Assembly (NCBI GenBank): GCA_050950205.1
Contig: JBMNHF010000007.1
Coordinates: forward strand, 186,001 to 250,000
DNA length: 64,000 nucleotides
Origin: WRAV01 sp050950205
GTDB lineage: Bacteria > Bacillota > Clostridia > Oscillospirales > Ruminococcaceae
Reading direction: 5' to 3'
A model generated the notes under the pieces. It saw only the letters and a program-made list of their open reading frames with translations. It did no database searches and was not told the origin of the DNA. This document shows, one piece after another, positions 44,878-53,663 of the stretch (position 1 is the first letter of the stretch; every line of letters begins with the position of its first letter). The position numbers and the translations under genes are program-made.

Positions 44878-44908
44878 TTGACTTGTATGTATTTTATGGT
44901 AGTATTAT
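44878..44908 (+). promoter_or_regulatory. eutVW promoter
   Basis: TTGACT (44878-44883) with TAGTAT (44900-44905) at 16 bp or TATTAT (44903-44908) at 19 bp, in an AT-rich stretch 60-90 bp upstream of eutV. Confidence 0.6.
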
Positions 44909-44965
44909 AGTATATTTTTTCCAATTTTACCAACCAGCTTTAAGAATCTGCAAAGGAAGATCAAT

Positions 44966-45535
44966 ATGTTCAAAATAGTCATTGCAGATGATGAACCCAT
45001 TATCAAAATGGATGTCAGAGAAATATTGGAACTCAACGGGTATGATGTGGTGGGCGAAGCTTCTGATGGAATAGAAGCCATTGAAATCTGCCGAAACACC
45101 AAACCCGATCTGGTTCTAATGGACATCAAAATGCCCATGTTGGACGGCTTAAAGGCCGTGGAGATCATCAATGAGCAAAAGCTGGCCCGCTGTGTGCTGA
45201 TGCTGACAGCTTACAACGAAAAAAATATGCTGGAGCAGGCAAAAAATGCAGATGTGATGGGGTATTTAATCAAGCCGGTGGACGAAAAATCCCTGATTCC
45301 CGCCATTGAGATTGCTTTGGCCAAGCAGAGCAAAATCGAAAAAATGAACCAAGAGTATGAAAAAACCCGCACGGCTTTGGAGTCGCGGAAATACATAGAC
45401 CGGGCAAAAGGAATTTTGATGGAAACAAAACAGATGAGCGAATTGGAAGCTTACAGCTACATGAGAAAGGTGGCAATGGACAAAGAGTGTACAATAGCCC
45501 GGATTGCCCAAACTATCATTCTGTCTTATCGCTGA
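44966..45535 (+). CDS. eutV: EutV, ANTAR-domain response regulator
   Basis: A 189-residue two-component antiterminator. Receiver domain: acidic DDE at residues 8-10, phosphorylated Asp53 (LMDIKMP), Thr81 and Lys103 (LIKPV). A coiled coil leads to the C-terminal RNA-binding ANTAR domain (RAKGILMETKQMSELEAYSYMRK). Phosphorylated by EutW when ethanolamine is present, EutV binds paired hairpins and prevents termination. A matching target lies at 46962-47042. AAGGAAG precedes the ATG. Confidence 0.96.
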   Translation: MFKIVIADDEPIIKMDVREILELNGYDVVGEASDGIEAIEICRNTKPDLVLMDIKMPMLDGLKAVEIINEQKLARCVLMLTAYNEKNMLEQAKNADVMGYLIKPVDEKSLIPAIEIALAKQSKIEKMNQEYEKTRTALESRKYIDRAKGILMETKQMSELEAYSYMRKVAMDKECTIARIAQTIILSYR

Positions 45536-45546
45536 ACGATGAGAGA

Positions 45547-46956
45547 TTGGCGGCGGTATGCAAAAAATACACAAACATTCGCGACAGTGACATTCAAAAA
45601 CTGATTGAAGTAAGCCACACGCTTCCCGTCATCAGTGAACTGGAAGGTTGCGATATTTTTATTGATTGCCTTACCCGGGACAACCAGTATGCGGTGGTGG
45701 TGGCCCAGTGCAGCCCCCCCAAAAACACCTTTTACAACCGGGATATTGTGGGGGAATTTATGTACCGCCACAATGAGCCGGGGGTATTCCGCACCTTGGA
45801 AATCGGAGTGCCCTCCCGGGAGCTAAAGGCGGTGGTCAGCGAGAATGTCTTGATTCGGCAAAACGTCAGCGCCATCAAAAGCGACGACAACCGCATCATC
45901 GGCGTCCTGATTATGGAGCGCAGCATGCGCAGCACCAGTCATGTGGCAGAGCCGGCCTTTCCGCAACACGCCAGCAGCAAGAAAGAGCTGTATAATATTG
46001 CCGACCACATCAACGAAGCGATGATTCACTTCAACACCATGGGAATCTCCACCTTCGCCAACGAAAACGCAAAGCGGCTCTACCAAAACATCGGCTATCA
46101 GGACGATATTGTGGGCATGTCCTTTGACAACCTGGTGCTGGGGGAATACACCATGGACGATGTGATGCAGCAGCGCCACATCGAGCACAAGGAAGTTACC
46201 ATCGGCAAATATATTTTAAACGTGGTTGCCGCCACCATCGAAGAGGACGATCAGTGTCTTGGAGTGGTTTTACTCATAAAAGACACAACGGAGAATAAGA
46301 TTAAAGAAAAGGAACTTATTTTAAAGTCCGCCGCCATTGATGAAATTCACCACCGGGTGAAAAACAACCTCCAAACCATTGTCAGTCTCATCCGTTTGCA
46401 GGCACGGCGTTCCGCCAGCCAGGAGGTGCGCAGAGTCTGCCACGAAATCATCAACCGCATTTTCAGCATCTCCCTCACCCACGAGATTATGGTGCAAAAA
46501 GGGGTAGATCTGATTGATGTCAAGGAAATGCTGTGGCGCATGATCAACAACACCAAAAGCTACAGCATGCCCGAAGGGTTTGATCTGGAAATCGAACTGA
46601 GGGGAGACAGTTTTTATTCCCAATCCGATACCGCCACAGCCATTGCCATGATTGTCAACGAGCTGCTGCAAAACTCCATCAAGCACGGTTTTGTGGGCCG
46701 AAAAGAGGGCCGCATCGCCATTCAAATTTCCTGCGAGGGGCGCTACGCATCCATTCGAATTGCCGACAACGGCGTCGGCCTTCGACAAAACCACACACAG
46801 CGAGAAGAAAGTTTGGGGCTTAAGCTGGTGCGAAACCTTGTCAAAGATAAGCTTTGCGGTAATATGAAGATTGAAAGCTCCCCCCAAGGAACCATGATCT
46901 TCTTTGATTTTATCAACGACACCGAACCGCATACGCAACCCTTAACAATTACATAG
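45547..46956 (+). CDS. eutW: EutW, ethanolamine-sensing histidine kinase
   Basis: A cytosolic kinase with no membrane segments. The N-terminal sensor region (CDIFIDCLTRDNQYAVVV) and a PAS-like segment are followed by a HisKA_2 phosphoacceptor block (EIHHRVKNNLQTIVSLIRLQ) and an HATPase domain (NELLQNSIKHGF, DNGVGL). TTG 45547 gives the usual family N-terminus just before AAVCKKYT; a GTG at 45487 would overlap eutV by 49 bp. It partners EutV, which it follows directly. Confidence 0.94.
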   Translation: MAAVCKKYTNIRDSDIQKLIEVSHTLPVISELEGCDIFIDCLTRDNQYAVVVAQCSPPKNTFYNRDIVGEFMYRHNEPGVFRTLEIGVPSRELKAVVSENVLIRQNVSAIKSDDNRIIGVLIMERSMRSTSHVAEPAFPQHASSKKELYNIADHINEAMIHFNTMGISTFANENAKRLYQNIGYQDDIVGMSFDNLVLGEYTMDDVMQQRHIEHKEVTIGKYILNVVAATIEEDDQCLGVVLLIKDTTENKIKEKELILKSAAIDEIHHRVKNNLQTIVSLIRLQARRSASQEVRRVCHEIINRIFSISLTHEIMVQKGVDLIDVKEMLWRMINNTKSYSMPEGFDLEIELRGDSFYSQSDTATAIAMIVNELLQNSIKHGFVGRKEGRIAIQISCEGRYASIRIADNGVGLRQNHTQREESLGLKLVRNLVKDKLCGNMKIESSPQGTMIFFDFINDTEPHTQPLTIT

Positions 46957-46961
46957 AGTTA

Positions 46962-47042
46962 CCAATATGCAACGGCGTATATTGGGAGAAAGGCAACGAA
47001 GCCCAAGGGAAATCCATCTTTGGATATTCCTTGGGCTTTTTT
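46962..47042 (+). promoter_or_regulatory. EutV dual-hairpin ANTAR target with overlapping terminator
   Basis: Hairpin 1 (46962-46985): nine-pair stem, hexaloop AACGGC. Hairpin 2 (46992-47003): GGC/GCC stem, hexaloop AACGAA. Both loops have A at position 1 and G at position 4, as required for ANTAR binding. The 3' arm of hairpin 2 is also the start of the terminator stem GCCCAAGG/CCTTGGGC (47001-47036) with six T, so EutV binding and termination exclude each other. It controls eutL and everything downstream. Confidence 0.92.
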
Positions 47043-47135
47043 GTATAAATTTCTGTCAACATGACAGGCCGTTCCAGCTCAATCTGGTACCTGGTCTGGG
47101 AAGGGAGTGGATAAGGCACGGGAAAGAGTCCGGTT

Positions 47136-47167
47136 TTACGGTTGTTAACCTGTTTGCGGAACCGTAA
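47136..47167 (+). other. Stem-loop in the eutL leader
   Basis: TTACGGTT pairs with AACCGTAA, 42 bp upstream of the eutL ATG. No U-run follows. Possible mRNA stability element. Confidence 0.35.
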
Positions 47168-47209
47168 TCTAGCCTGAAACAATATTACAACAGACAGGAA
47201 GGTGCTAAT

Positions 47210-47863
47210 ATGACCAATGATGCGTTAAAAAGTAATATCCTGAGTATCAAAATCATCCCCAACGCCAACGAAGACCTGATTAAGGAGCTGAATCTTCCGG
47301 CGGGACACCGCAGCATCGGCATGTTTACCTCGGACTGCGACGACGTCTCCTACACCGCCTTGGACGAAGCCACCAAAAAAGCCGATGTGCGGGTGGTTTA
47401 CGGCAAGTCGTTTTACGGCGGTGCGGCAAATGCCAACACCAAGCTGGCCGGTGAAGTCATTGGCATTATTTCGGGCCCCACCCCTGCTGAAGTGCGCAGC
47501 GGCATGGACGCCATTGTAAACGTGGTGGAAAACGAGGCTCATTTTGTCAGCGCCAACGAGGACGACAGCATCGTTTACTACGCCCACTGCATTTCTCGCA
47601 CCGGCTCATACCTGTCGGAAATGGCAGGCATTCAGGAGGGTGAACCCCTTGCCTACCTGATCGCTCCCCCTCTGGAGGCCATGTACGGCATCGATGCAGC
47701 GCTGAAAGCAGCCGAAGTTCGCATGGTTGCCTTCTTTGGCCCTCCCTCCGAAACCAACTTTGGCGGCGGGCTGTTAACCGGCAGCCAGTCTGCCTGCAAA
47801 GCCGCTTGTGACGCCTTTGCCGAAGCTGTAAAGTTTGTTGCCGCCAATCCCATTAAATACTAA
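47210..47863 (+). CDS. eutL: Microcompartment shell protein EutL (BMC-T)
   Basis: A 217-residue tandem-BMC protein that trimerises into pseudohexameric facets with a gated central pore. NILSIKIIPNANEDLIKELNLP, FTSDCDDVSYTALDEATKKADV and NFGGGLLTGSQSACKAACDAF are EutL signatures; the length equals that of the enterobacterial protein. AGGAAGG precedes the ATG. It is the first gene after the EutV-controlled terminator. Confidence 0.96.
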   Translation: MTNDALKSNILSIKIIPNANEDLIKELNLPAGHRSIGMFTSDCDDVSYTALDEATKKADVRVVYGKSFYGGAANANTKLAGEVIGIISGPTPAEVRSGMDAIVNVVENEAHFVSANEDDSIVYYAHCISRTGSYLSEMAGIQEGEPLAYLIAPPLEAMYGIDAALKAAEVRMVAFFGPPSETNFGGGLLTGSQSACKAACDAFAEAVKFVAANPIKY

Positions 47864-47874
47864 GGAAGCCGCTT

Positions 47875-48486
47875 ATGGAAGCGATAGGAATGATTGAAAC
47901 CAACGGCCTATTGGCTTCGATAGAGGCTGCGGATGCCATGTTAAAGGCGGCAAACGTCACCTTGCTCAGCAAGGAGCGAACCGGCGGCGGATTGATGACG
48001 GTTCTGATCACCGGCGATGTGGGTGCTGTAAAGGCTGCGGTGGATGCCGGCACAGCGGCTGCCGCAAAGGTGGGAAAGGTGCTTTCCTCCCATGTGATTC
48101 CGCGGATTCACGGCGAGGTGGCTCTTATGCTTCAGGAGCAGCACAGCCCCTCCCCTCCCCAAGCAGCACAAGAGGAGCCCCAAGCTCCGCCCTTGCCGGA
48201 GCCGGAACCTCCCCAAGGGCTCTCGGAGGAGGCATCTTTGCCAGGTGAACAGCCAGAGCCAACGGAAGACACTCCCCCCGAGTCTTCCCCTGGTCGGCTT
48301 TTGGCCCCACCTGTAGCTGAGCGCAAAACCGAAGAGGAGCTGCAGACCATGAAGGTGGTGGAACTCCGCTCCTTACTGCGCAAGCTGCCCCACAAAACCC
48401 TTACCCCCGAGGAAATTAAATACGCCAACCGGGAAACTCTGCTGCAGGACATTCGCAGAGCCTATGAAGCAGAAGATCGTCAATAA
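47875..48486 (+). CDS. BMC-H shell protein with SAP-like C-terminal tail (EutK-like)
   Basis: A 203-residue protein. Residues 1-85 are a BMC-H domain (AIGMIETNGLLASIEAADAML, GDVGAVKAAVDAG). A Pro/Glu-rich linker of about 60 residues follows. The last 45 residues form a short helical unit (MKVVELRSLLRKLP, then LTPEEIKYANRETLLQDIRRAY) that resembles SAP/HeH nucleic-acid-binding motifs. Enterobacterial EutK also pairs a BMC domain with a C-terminal nucleic-acid-type domain, so this is a likely functional analogue. Tail assignment is tentative. Confidence 0.82.
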   Translation: MEAIGMIETNGLLASIEAADAMLKAANVTLLSKERTGGGLMTVLITGDVGAVKAAVDAGTAAAAKVGKVLSSHVIPRIHGEVALMLQEQHSPSPPQAAQEEPQAPPLPEPEPPQGLSEEASLPGEQPEPTEDTPPESSPGRLLAPPVAERKTEEELQTMKVVELRSLLRKLPHKTLTPEEIKYANRETLLQDIRRAYEAEDRQ

Positions 48487-48503
48487 CGAATGGAGGCATT
48501 ACC

Positions 48504-48785
48504 ATGGCCATTACCACAGCACTTGGAATGATTGAAACCAGAGGACTGGTCGGCTCCATCGAAGCAGCCGACGCAATGGTAAAGGCGGCAAACGTCACCC
48601 TGATCGGAAAAGAGCGGGTGGGCGGCGGACTGGTGACCGTTATGATCCGCGGCGACGTAGGTGCCGTTAAGGCGGCAACCGATGCAGGCGCTGCGGCAGC
48701 CCAGCGGGTTGGAGAGCTGGTGTCGGTCCATGTCATTCCCCGTCCTCACGAAGAAGTGGAGGGAATTTTGCCCCGCATCGGGTAA
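48504..48785 (+). CDS. eutM: Microcompartment shell protein EutM (first copy)
   Basis: A 93-residue BMC-H hexamer-forming protein (ALGMIETRGLVGSIEAADAM, GGGLVTVMIRGDVGAVKAATDAG). It is almost identical over about 80 residues to the copy at 58924, with many synonymous DNA differences. GGAGG precedes the ATG. The bulk facet tile of the shell. Confidence 0.96.
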   Translation: MAITTALGMIETRGLVGSIEAADAMVKAANVTLIGKERVGGGLVTVMIRGDVGAVKAATDAGAAAAQRVGELVSVHVIPRPHEEVEGILPRIG

Positions 48786-48829
48786 CAAAAAGGTAAAAAT
48801 GGCTATGCACAGCAAGAAAGGGTGCGTCT

Positions 48830-49735
48830 ATGTTTGACAGTCAGCGAGTTGAGAATCTGTTGCTACAAACCGCACAGTCCATGGAGCACAACGGCAGTTT
48901 TTCCGATGAGCAGGAGCTTCTGTTAGGGGTGGACCTGGGCACGGCATATGTGGTGCTGGTGGTGCTGGATGCCGCCGGCAAACCCATCGCCTGTGAAATA
49001 GAAGCTTCCCAGGTGCTCAAGGACGGCCTTGTGGTGGATTACATGGGAGCGGTGGAAACGGTGAGGCGACTGAAACAGCGCATCGAAGACCGTTTGGGGG
49101 TATCCCTTTCCAAGGCGGCCATTGCCGTCCCTCCCGGTACAATTCCCGCCGACCAAAGAACCCACCGTTACATTGTGGAAGCCTGTGACTTGGAAGTGGT
49201 CTCCATTCTGGAAGAGCCGGTGGCGGCCAATGCCGTGTTGCAGATTGAAAACGGGGTGATTGTGGACATTGGGGGCGGAACCACCGGCCTTTCGGTCATC
49301 AAGGATGGCAAGGTTGTGTTCACCGCCGACGAGGCCACCGGCGGAACCCACATCAGCCTGGTGTTGATGGGGGGGCGCAAGGTGACCTTTGAGCAGGCGG
49401 AGGAAATGAAGAAAAATCCTGCCATGCAGCCGGAGGTTCTGCGAGCGGTTCTGCCGGTGTTGCAAAAAATGGCCTCCATTGTACGAGCCAATATCCAAGG
49501 GTTTGAGGTGGACTGTGTCTATCTGGTTGGCGGCACCTGCTGTTTGTCCGGCATTGAGGAAGTGTTCGCCCGGGAACTGGGTATTCGCACCTACAAGCCT
49601 TCCAACCCCCTTTTGGTTACCCCCCTTGGCATTGCTCTTGGCTGTGCACAGCACCAAGCAACCGAACATCCGGCGTCCGGGCAGGCTATGGCCACAGCCG
49701 CCTTTGGACATCGAGGAGGATGCACCCTATGTTAA
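48830..49735 (+). CDS. eutJ: EutJ, Hsp70-like protein
   Basis: A 301-residue actin/Hsp70-fold ATPase: LLGVDLGTAYVVLVVLD (phosphate 1), VDIGGGTTGLSVI (phosphate 2) and VYLVGGTCCLSGI (adenosine). It lacks a peptide-binding domain. Its role in ethanolamine use is undefined; a chaperone for microcompartment enzymes is the usual guess. Its last seven bases overlap eutN. Confidence 0.94.
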   Translation: MFDSQRVENLLLQTAQSMEHNGSFSDEQELLLGVDLGTAYVVLVVLDAAGKPIACEIEASQVLKDGLVVDYMGAVETVRRLKQRIEDRLGVSLSKAAIAVPPGTIPADQRTHRYIVEACDLEVVSILEEPVAANAVLQIENGVIVDIGGGTTGLSVIKDGKVVFTADEATGGTHISLVLMGGRKVTFEQAEEMKKNPAMQPEVLRAVLPVLQKMASIVRANIQGFEVDCVYLVGGTCCLSGIEEVFARELGIRTYKPSNPLLVTPLGIALGCAQHQATEHPASGQAMATAAFGHRGGCTLC

Positions 49736-50001
49736 TTGGCAAAATAATCGGCAACGTATGGGCTACACGAAAAAGCGATGGACTAAACGGCTATAAGCTG
49801 ATGATTGTACAGCCCTACCAGTATAAAAATCATGCCAAAGCATACCCCGTGGTGGCGGTGGACACCATAGGCGCTGGAATTGGCGAAATGGTTCTGGTGG
49901 TTTCCGGCAGCTCGGCACGGCTGGGAGCTGGGGATCACACTCGACCCATCGACCACACCATTGTGGGCATCATCGATCGGATCGATCTGCAGGAGGAGTA
50001 G
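49729..50001 (+). CDS. eutN: Microcompartment vertex protein EutN (BMC-P)
   Basis: A 90-residue EutN/CcmL pentamer-forming protein that caps shell vertices. MLIGKIIGNVWATRKSD and the VDTIGAGIGEMVLVVSGSSAR stretch are diagnostic. The ATG at 49729 has GAGGAGG about nine bases upstream and overlaps the eutJ stop; an ATG three codons earlier is less like the family. Confidence 0.96.
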   Translation: MLIGKIIGNVWATRKSDGLNGYKLMIVQPYQYKNHAKAYPVVAVDTIGAGIGEMVLVVSGSSARLGAGDHTRPIDHTIVGIIDRIDLQEE

Positions 50002-50055
50002 TTTTCATCCCGTACTTCCATGTACAAAATTGAAGTGTGAAGGGAGCGGCTCACT

Positions 50056-51153
50056 ATGTCAATTAGCACAATCATTATTTACATTATGTTGTTCTTTATG
50101 GTGGTCGGCGTTGCGGACCGGGTAATTTTTAACAACAAATACGGCTACGGCAGCCAGTTCGAAGAAGGAATTATGGCTATGGGCTCGCTGGCCATTGCCA
50201 TGGTGGGTATCATGTGCTTTGCGCCGGTATTGGGCAACCTGCTCACCCCGGTGATCAGCCCTCTGTACCGGGTAATCGGTGCCGATCCAGCTATGGTGGC
50301 CGGTTCCTTTCTGGCCATCGACATGGGCGGATACCCTCTGGCCAAGGTAATGACCGATAATGTCCAAATCCATCATCTTTCCGGCATATACATTGGAGCC
50401 ATGATGGGTGCCACCGTTGTGTTCTCCATCCCCGTTTCTCTGGGCATCATCGAAGCGGAAGACAAACCGTTTTTGGCCAAGGGAATGCTTGCCGGCTTTA
50501 TTGCCATTCCCTTTGGCGCACTGGTTTCCGGTATTTTGAGCGGCATTTCCATCGGTGTGATTATCATCAATCTGGTGCCTTCCATTATCCTGTCCGTTTT
50601 GTTTGCCCTGGGCCTTTGGAAGATTCCGGAAAGCATGCTCAAGGGCTTTAACGTGTTCGCCCGCTTTATCACCATTGTCATCACCATCTGTTTAGGTGCC
50701 GCCATCATCGAAGGCCTGATCGGCATTCAGGTCATTCCCGGTATGGATCCCATCGGCCCTCAGCTGGAAACGGTGGGAATCATCGCCGTCACTTTGGCGG
50801 GTGCGTATCCCCTGGTTCACTTCATTACCACCGTATTCTCCAAGCCGCTGATGAGGCTGGGTAAGGTGATGGGGGTCAACGACGTGGCCGCCGCCGGCAT
50901 GATTGCCTGTCTGGCCAACAACATTCCCATGTTTGGCATGCTCAAGCGGATGGATGATCGGGGCAAGGTGTTGTCCGTCGCCTTCTCGGTCTGTGCCTCC
51001 TTTGCCTTGGGCGACCATCTGGGTTACGCCTCGGCCCAGGATCCTCAGGTCATTATGCCTATGATTCTCGGCAAAATCGCAGGCGGTGTGGTTGCCATTG
51101 TTATTGCCAGTTTGCTGGTGGTAAAAAAATCTTCAAAAACAGCGGAAGTGTAG
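50056..51153 (+). CDS. eutH: EutH, ethanolamine permease-like protein
   Basis: A 365-residue, roughly ten-helix membrane protein of the EutH family, implicated in ethanolamine uptake when the substrate is scarce or protonated. GSFLAIDMGGYPLAK, AIPFGALVSGILSG and CASFALGDHLGYASAQDP are family blocks. AAGGGAGCGG precedes the ATG. Confidence 0.95.
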   Translation: MSISTIIIYIMLFFMVVGVADRVIFNNKYGYGSQFEEGIMAMGSLAIAMVGIMCFAPVLGNLLTPVISPLYRVIGADPAMVAGSFLAIDMGGYPLAKVMTDNVQIHHLSGIYIGAMMGATVVFSIPVSLGIIEAEDKPFLAKGMLAGFIAIPFGALVSGILSGISIGVIIINLVPSIILSVLFALGLWKIPESMLKGFNVFARFITIVITICLGAAIIEGLIGIQVIPGMDPIGPQLETVGIIAVTLAGAYPLVHFITTVFSKPLMRLGKVMGVNDVAAAGMIACLANNIPMFGMLKRMDDRGKVLSVAFSVCASFALGDHLGYASAQDPQVIMPMILGKIAGGVVAIVIASLLVVKKSSKTAEV

Positions 51154-51157
51154 CGTT

Positions 51158-51610
51158 ATGAATATCAATGCAGGTGATTTGGAGCAGGTTATTCGAAGAA
51201 TCATCGCCGAGAGCATGGCCTTAAAAAACTCCCAGTCATGGAAACAGGAAGACCCTTCGGGGGTGATTTGCATTTCTGCCCCCAAGGTAACCTGCGAGAA
51301 GTTCCCCTTTCCCATCCCCAGCGACCGGGTCTTTTTAAAGGACGTGCTCACGGTGGAGGAAAGTCCTCGGTTGGGCTGTGGAATTATGGAGATGGAAGAA
51401 ACCAGCTTTGAATGGACCCTGACCTACGATGAAGTGGATTATGTCATCGAAGGCACCCTGGAAATTATCGTCGAGGGGCGTAAGGTCACAGCCAATACAG
51501 GAGAGGTTATCTTTATTCCCAAGGACACCAAAATCCATTTTTCCACCCCAAACAAAACCCGCTTTTTATATGTAGTCTACCCTGCCACGTGGGCCGATTC
51601 CAACCGCTAA
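51158..51610 (+). CDS. eutQ: EutQ cupin protein (short form)
   Basis: A 150-residue protein corresponding to the cupin part of EutQ (WTLTYDEVDYVIEGTLEIIVEGRKV, then GEVIFIPKDTKIHF). The long N-terminal extension of the enterobacterial protein is missing; the short N-terminus begins with a helix (GDLEQVIRRIIAESMAL) that looks like an encapsulation peptide. EutQ has been reported to have acetate-kinase activity in Salmonella. It starts four bases after eutH. Confidence 0.9.
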   Translation: MNINAGDLEQVIRRIIAESMALKNSQSWKQEDPSGVICISAPKVTCEKFPFPIPSDRVFLKDVLTVEESPRLGCGIMEMEETSFEWTLTYDEVDYVIEGTLEIIVEGRKVTANTGEVIFIPKDTKIHFSTPNKTRFLYVVYPATWADSNR

Positions 51611-51626
51611 GGAAAGGGGTCCCGGT

Positions 51627-52793
51627 ATGAATCACATTCAAGCATCCCCAAAATTACTGTTTGGCGAAAACGCATTGCAAGGGTTGGAGAGCCTGCCGCC
51701 GGGACCCATTTGTATCGTAACCGATCCCTTTATGGTAAAATCCGGCGGTGTCCATTCCGTGACCCGGGTGCTGGACCGCCAACAGCGCGGTTACACCATC
51801 TTTTCGGAGATTGAGCCGGACCCGTCCATTCAGATCATCAGCCGGGGGTTGCAGCATATCTTCCACCACAAGCCGGATTCGGTGATTGCACTGGGGGGCG
51901 GCTCGGCAATCGACGCTGCCAAGGCGATTTTGTACTTTTGCGTTCGGTTCAAAGCTGGATTTATGGACCGCAAGTACATTCACAAGCCCTTCTTCGTCGC
52001 CATTCCCACCACCAGCGGAACCGGTTCGGAGGTAACCTCCTACGCCGTGGTCACCGATCGGGAAAACAATGTAAAAATTCCCCTGAGCGATCCGGTGATG
52101 ATTCCCGACATGGCCATTCTGGATTCGGATTTTACCAAAACCCTGCCTCCCGATTTGGTCGCCAATACGGGGATGGATGTGTTGACCCACGCGGTGGAAG
52201 CCTTTGTTTCCAAACAAGCCAACGATTTTAGCGATATGTACGCCAAAAGTGCTGCCCAGATGGCTTTCCGCTATCTGCCGGCTCTGTACAGCCAGATCGA
52301 CAATCCTTGTCTGCGGGAAAAAATGTACACCGCTTCCACCATGGCCGGTCTTGCCTTTACCAATTCCGGTCTGGGCATCAACCATTCTATCGCTCATACG
52401 CTGGGAGCTCAGTTTCATATCCCCCACGGCCGGGCCAACGCCATGCTGCTGCCCTATTTGATCGCCTTCAACGCCGGGCTCAGCCCTTACGGGCAGGAAG
52501 GAGTGCCTCATCGTTACGCAGAGCTGGCTCGTCACTTAGGATTTGATTATCCCAATGACAAGCTGGCATGCAAGGCACTGATTGCAGCGGTGCAGGTGTT
52601 AAATCAGATGTTTGGCATCCCAACTTCCCTGGAGGAACTGGGGGTGGAGCGCCGGGCTCTGGAGCAAAAACTGGACGGGTGCATCCAAACCATTCTGGAT
52701 GATATGTGTACCCCCTCCAACCCTGTGGCGATTACTCCGGCCCAATTGAGGCAGTTGCTGCTGGATGTTTACAAGGGCAAAACCCTTTGGTAG
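51627..52793 (+). CDS. eutG: EutG/PduQ-type iron-dependent alcohol dehydrogenase
   Basis: A 388-residue group III alcohol dehydrogenase that reduces acetaldehyde to ethanol and regenerates NAD+ for EutE inside the compartment. ALGGGSAIDAAKAI binds NADH; iron ligands lie around DVLTHAVEAF, GINHSIAHTLGA and IPHGRANA. AAAGGGG precedes the ATG. EutG and PduQ are hard to separate by sequence; context favours EutG. Confidence 0.92.
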   Translation: MNHIQASPKLLFGENALQGLESLPPGPICIVTDPFMVKSGGVHSVTRVLDRQQRGYTIFSEIEPDPSIQIISRGLQHIFHHKPDSVIALGGGSAIDAAKAILYFCVRFKAGFMDRKYIHKPFFVAIPTTSGTGSEVTSYAVVTDRENNVKIPLSDPVMIPDMAILDSDFTKTLPPDLVANTGMDVLTHAVEAFVSKQANDFSDMYAKSAAQMAFRYLPALYSQIDNPCLREKMYTASTMAGLAFTNSGLGINHSIAHTLGAQFHIPHGRANAMLLPYLIAFNAGLSPYGQEGVPHRYAELARHLGFDYPNDKLACKALIAAVQVLNQMFGIPTSLEELGVERRALEQKLDGCIQTILDDMCTPSNPVAITPAQLRQLLLDVYKGKTLW

Positions 52794-52829
52794 CGAACCG
52801 AAACGGTGTGTGGATTGGAAGGTGATGGA

Positions 52830-53177
52830 TTGACTGCCGAGACACAGCGCATCATTCAGGAATATGTACCCGGCAAACAGATTACCCTTGCCCATTTGAT
52901 CGCCCATCCCGCCGGGGATTTATACAAAAAGCTGGGGCTTTCTGGCGAATACCGAACCGCTATCGGTATTTTAACCATCACCCCCAGCGAAGCCGCCATG
53001 ATAGCAGCGGACATTGCAACCAAAACAGCAACGGTGGAAATCGGATTTGTGGATCGGTTCAGCGGTTCTGTAGTTCTAACAGGGGACGTGGCTTCGGTGG
53101 AAGCAGCCCTGCAGGCCGTATTGGATCTGCTCAGCGGCAAAATGCACTTTGCATCCACCGAAATAACCAGGTCATAA
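52830..53177 (+). CDS. eutS: Microcompartment shell protein EutS
   Basis: A 115-residue BMC-H protein of the circularly permuted EutS/PduU type. RIIQEYVPGKQITLAHLIAHP is the family's N-terminal beta-barrel region. The TTG at 52830 with GGAAGG upstream fits the family N-terminus; an in-frame GTG eight codons earlier is less likely. Confidence 0.93.
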   Translation: MTAETQRIIQEYVPGKQITLAHLIAHPAGDLYKKLGLSGEYRTAIGILTITPSEAAMIAADIATKTATVEIGFVDRFSGSVVLTGDVASVEAALQAVLDLLSGKMHFASTEITRS

Positions 53178-53190
53178 GCAGGGAATGTGA

Positions 53191-53628
53191 GTGAAACGAA
53201 AAAAAATTATTTTAATCGGCAAAACCGGCAGCGGCAAAACCACCCTGATTCAAAAGCTGGAGGCGCGGGAACTGGTCTACCGCAAAACGCAGGCCATTGA
53301 GTTTTCCCTCCACTTTATCGATACCCCCGGAGAATATCTGGAAAACCGCAAATTTTACAGTGCGCTGATTGTCACCTCCTACGATGCCGATTTGGTCGGT
53401 CTGGTGGAGGACTGTACCAGCGATGAAGTGTGGTTGCCCCCTGCCTTTGCCTCAACCTTTGCAAAAGAAACCATCGGCATCGTCACCAAAACAGATCTTG
53501 CCAGGGACCCCGGGCAGGTCCAAGCAGCTCGGGAACGGCTGCGCCAAGCCGGAGCTGTGCGGATCTTCGAACTGTCTGCGGTGCTGGGGGACGGCATCGA
53601 AGCGCTGTCCCGGCACCTGGGTTTATAG
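53191..53628 (+). CDS. eutP: EutP, P-loop protein
   Basis: A 145-residue small GTPase-fold protein with P-loop LIGKTGSGKTT, DTPGEY (G3-like) and TKTD (G4). Salmonella EutP has been described as an acetate kinase, which would complement the PduL-type phosphotransacylase in this operon. The GTG start at 53191 has a weak GGGAATG site. Slightly shorter than the enterobacterial protein. Confidence 0.94.
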   Translation: MKRKKIILIGKTGSGKTTLIQKLEARELVYRKTQAIEFSLHFIDTPGEYLENRKFYSALIVTSYDADLVGLVEDCTSDEVWLPPAFASTFAKETIGIVTKTDLARDPGQVQAARERLRQAGAVRIFELSAVLGDGIEALSRHLGL

Positions 53629-53663
53629 TTCCTGTTCCAGGGCCTTGAAAGGAGAGAGCTGTT

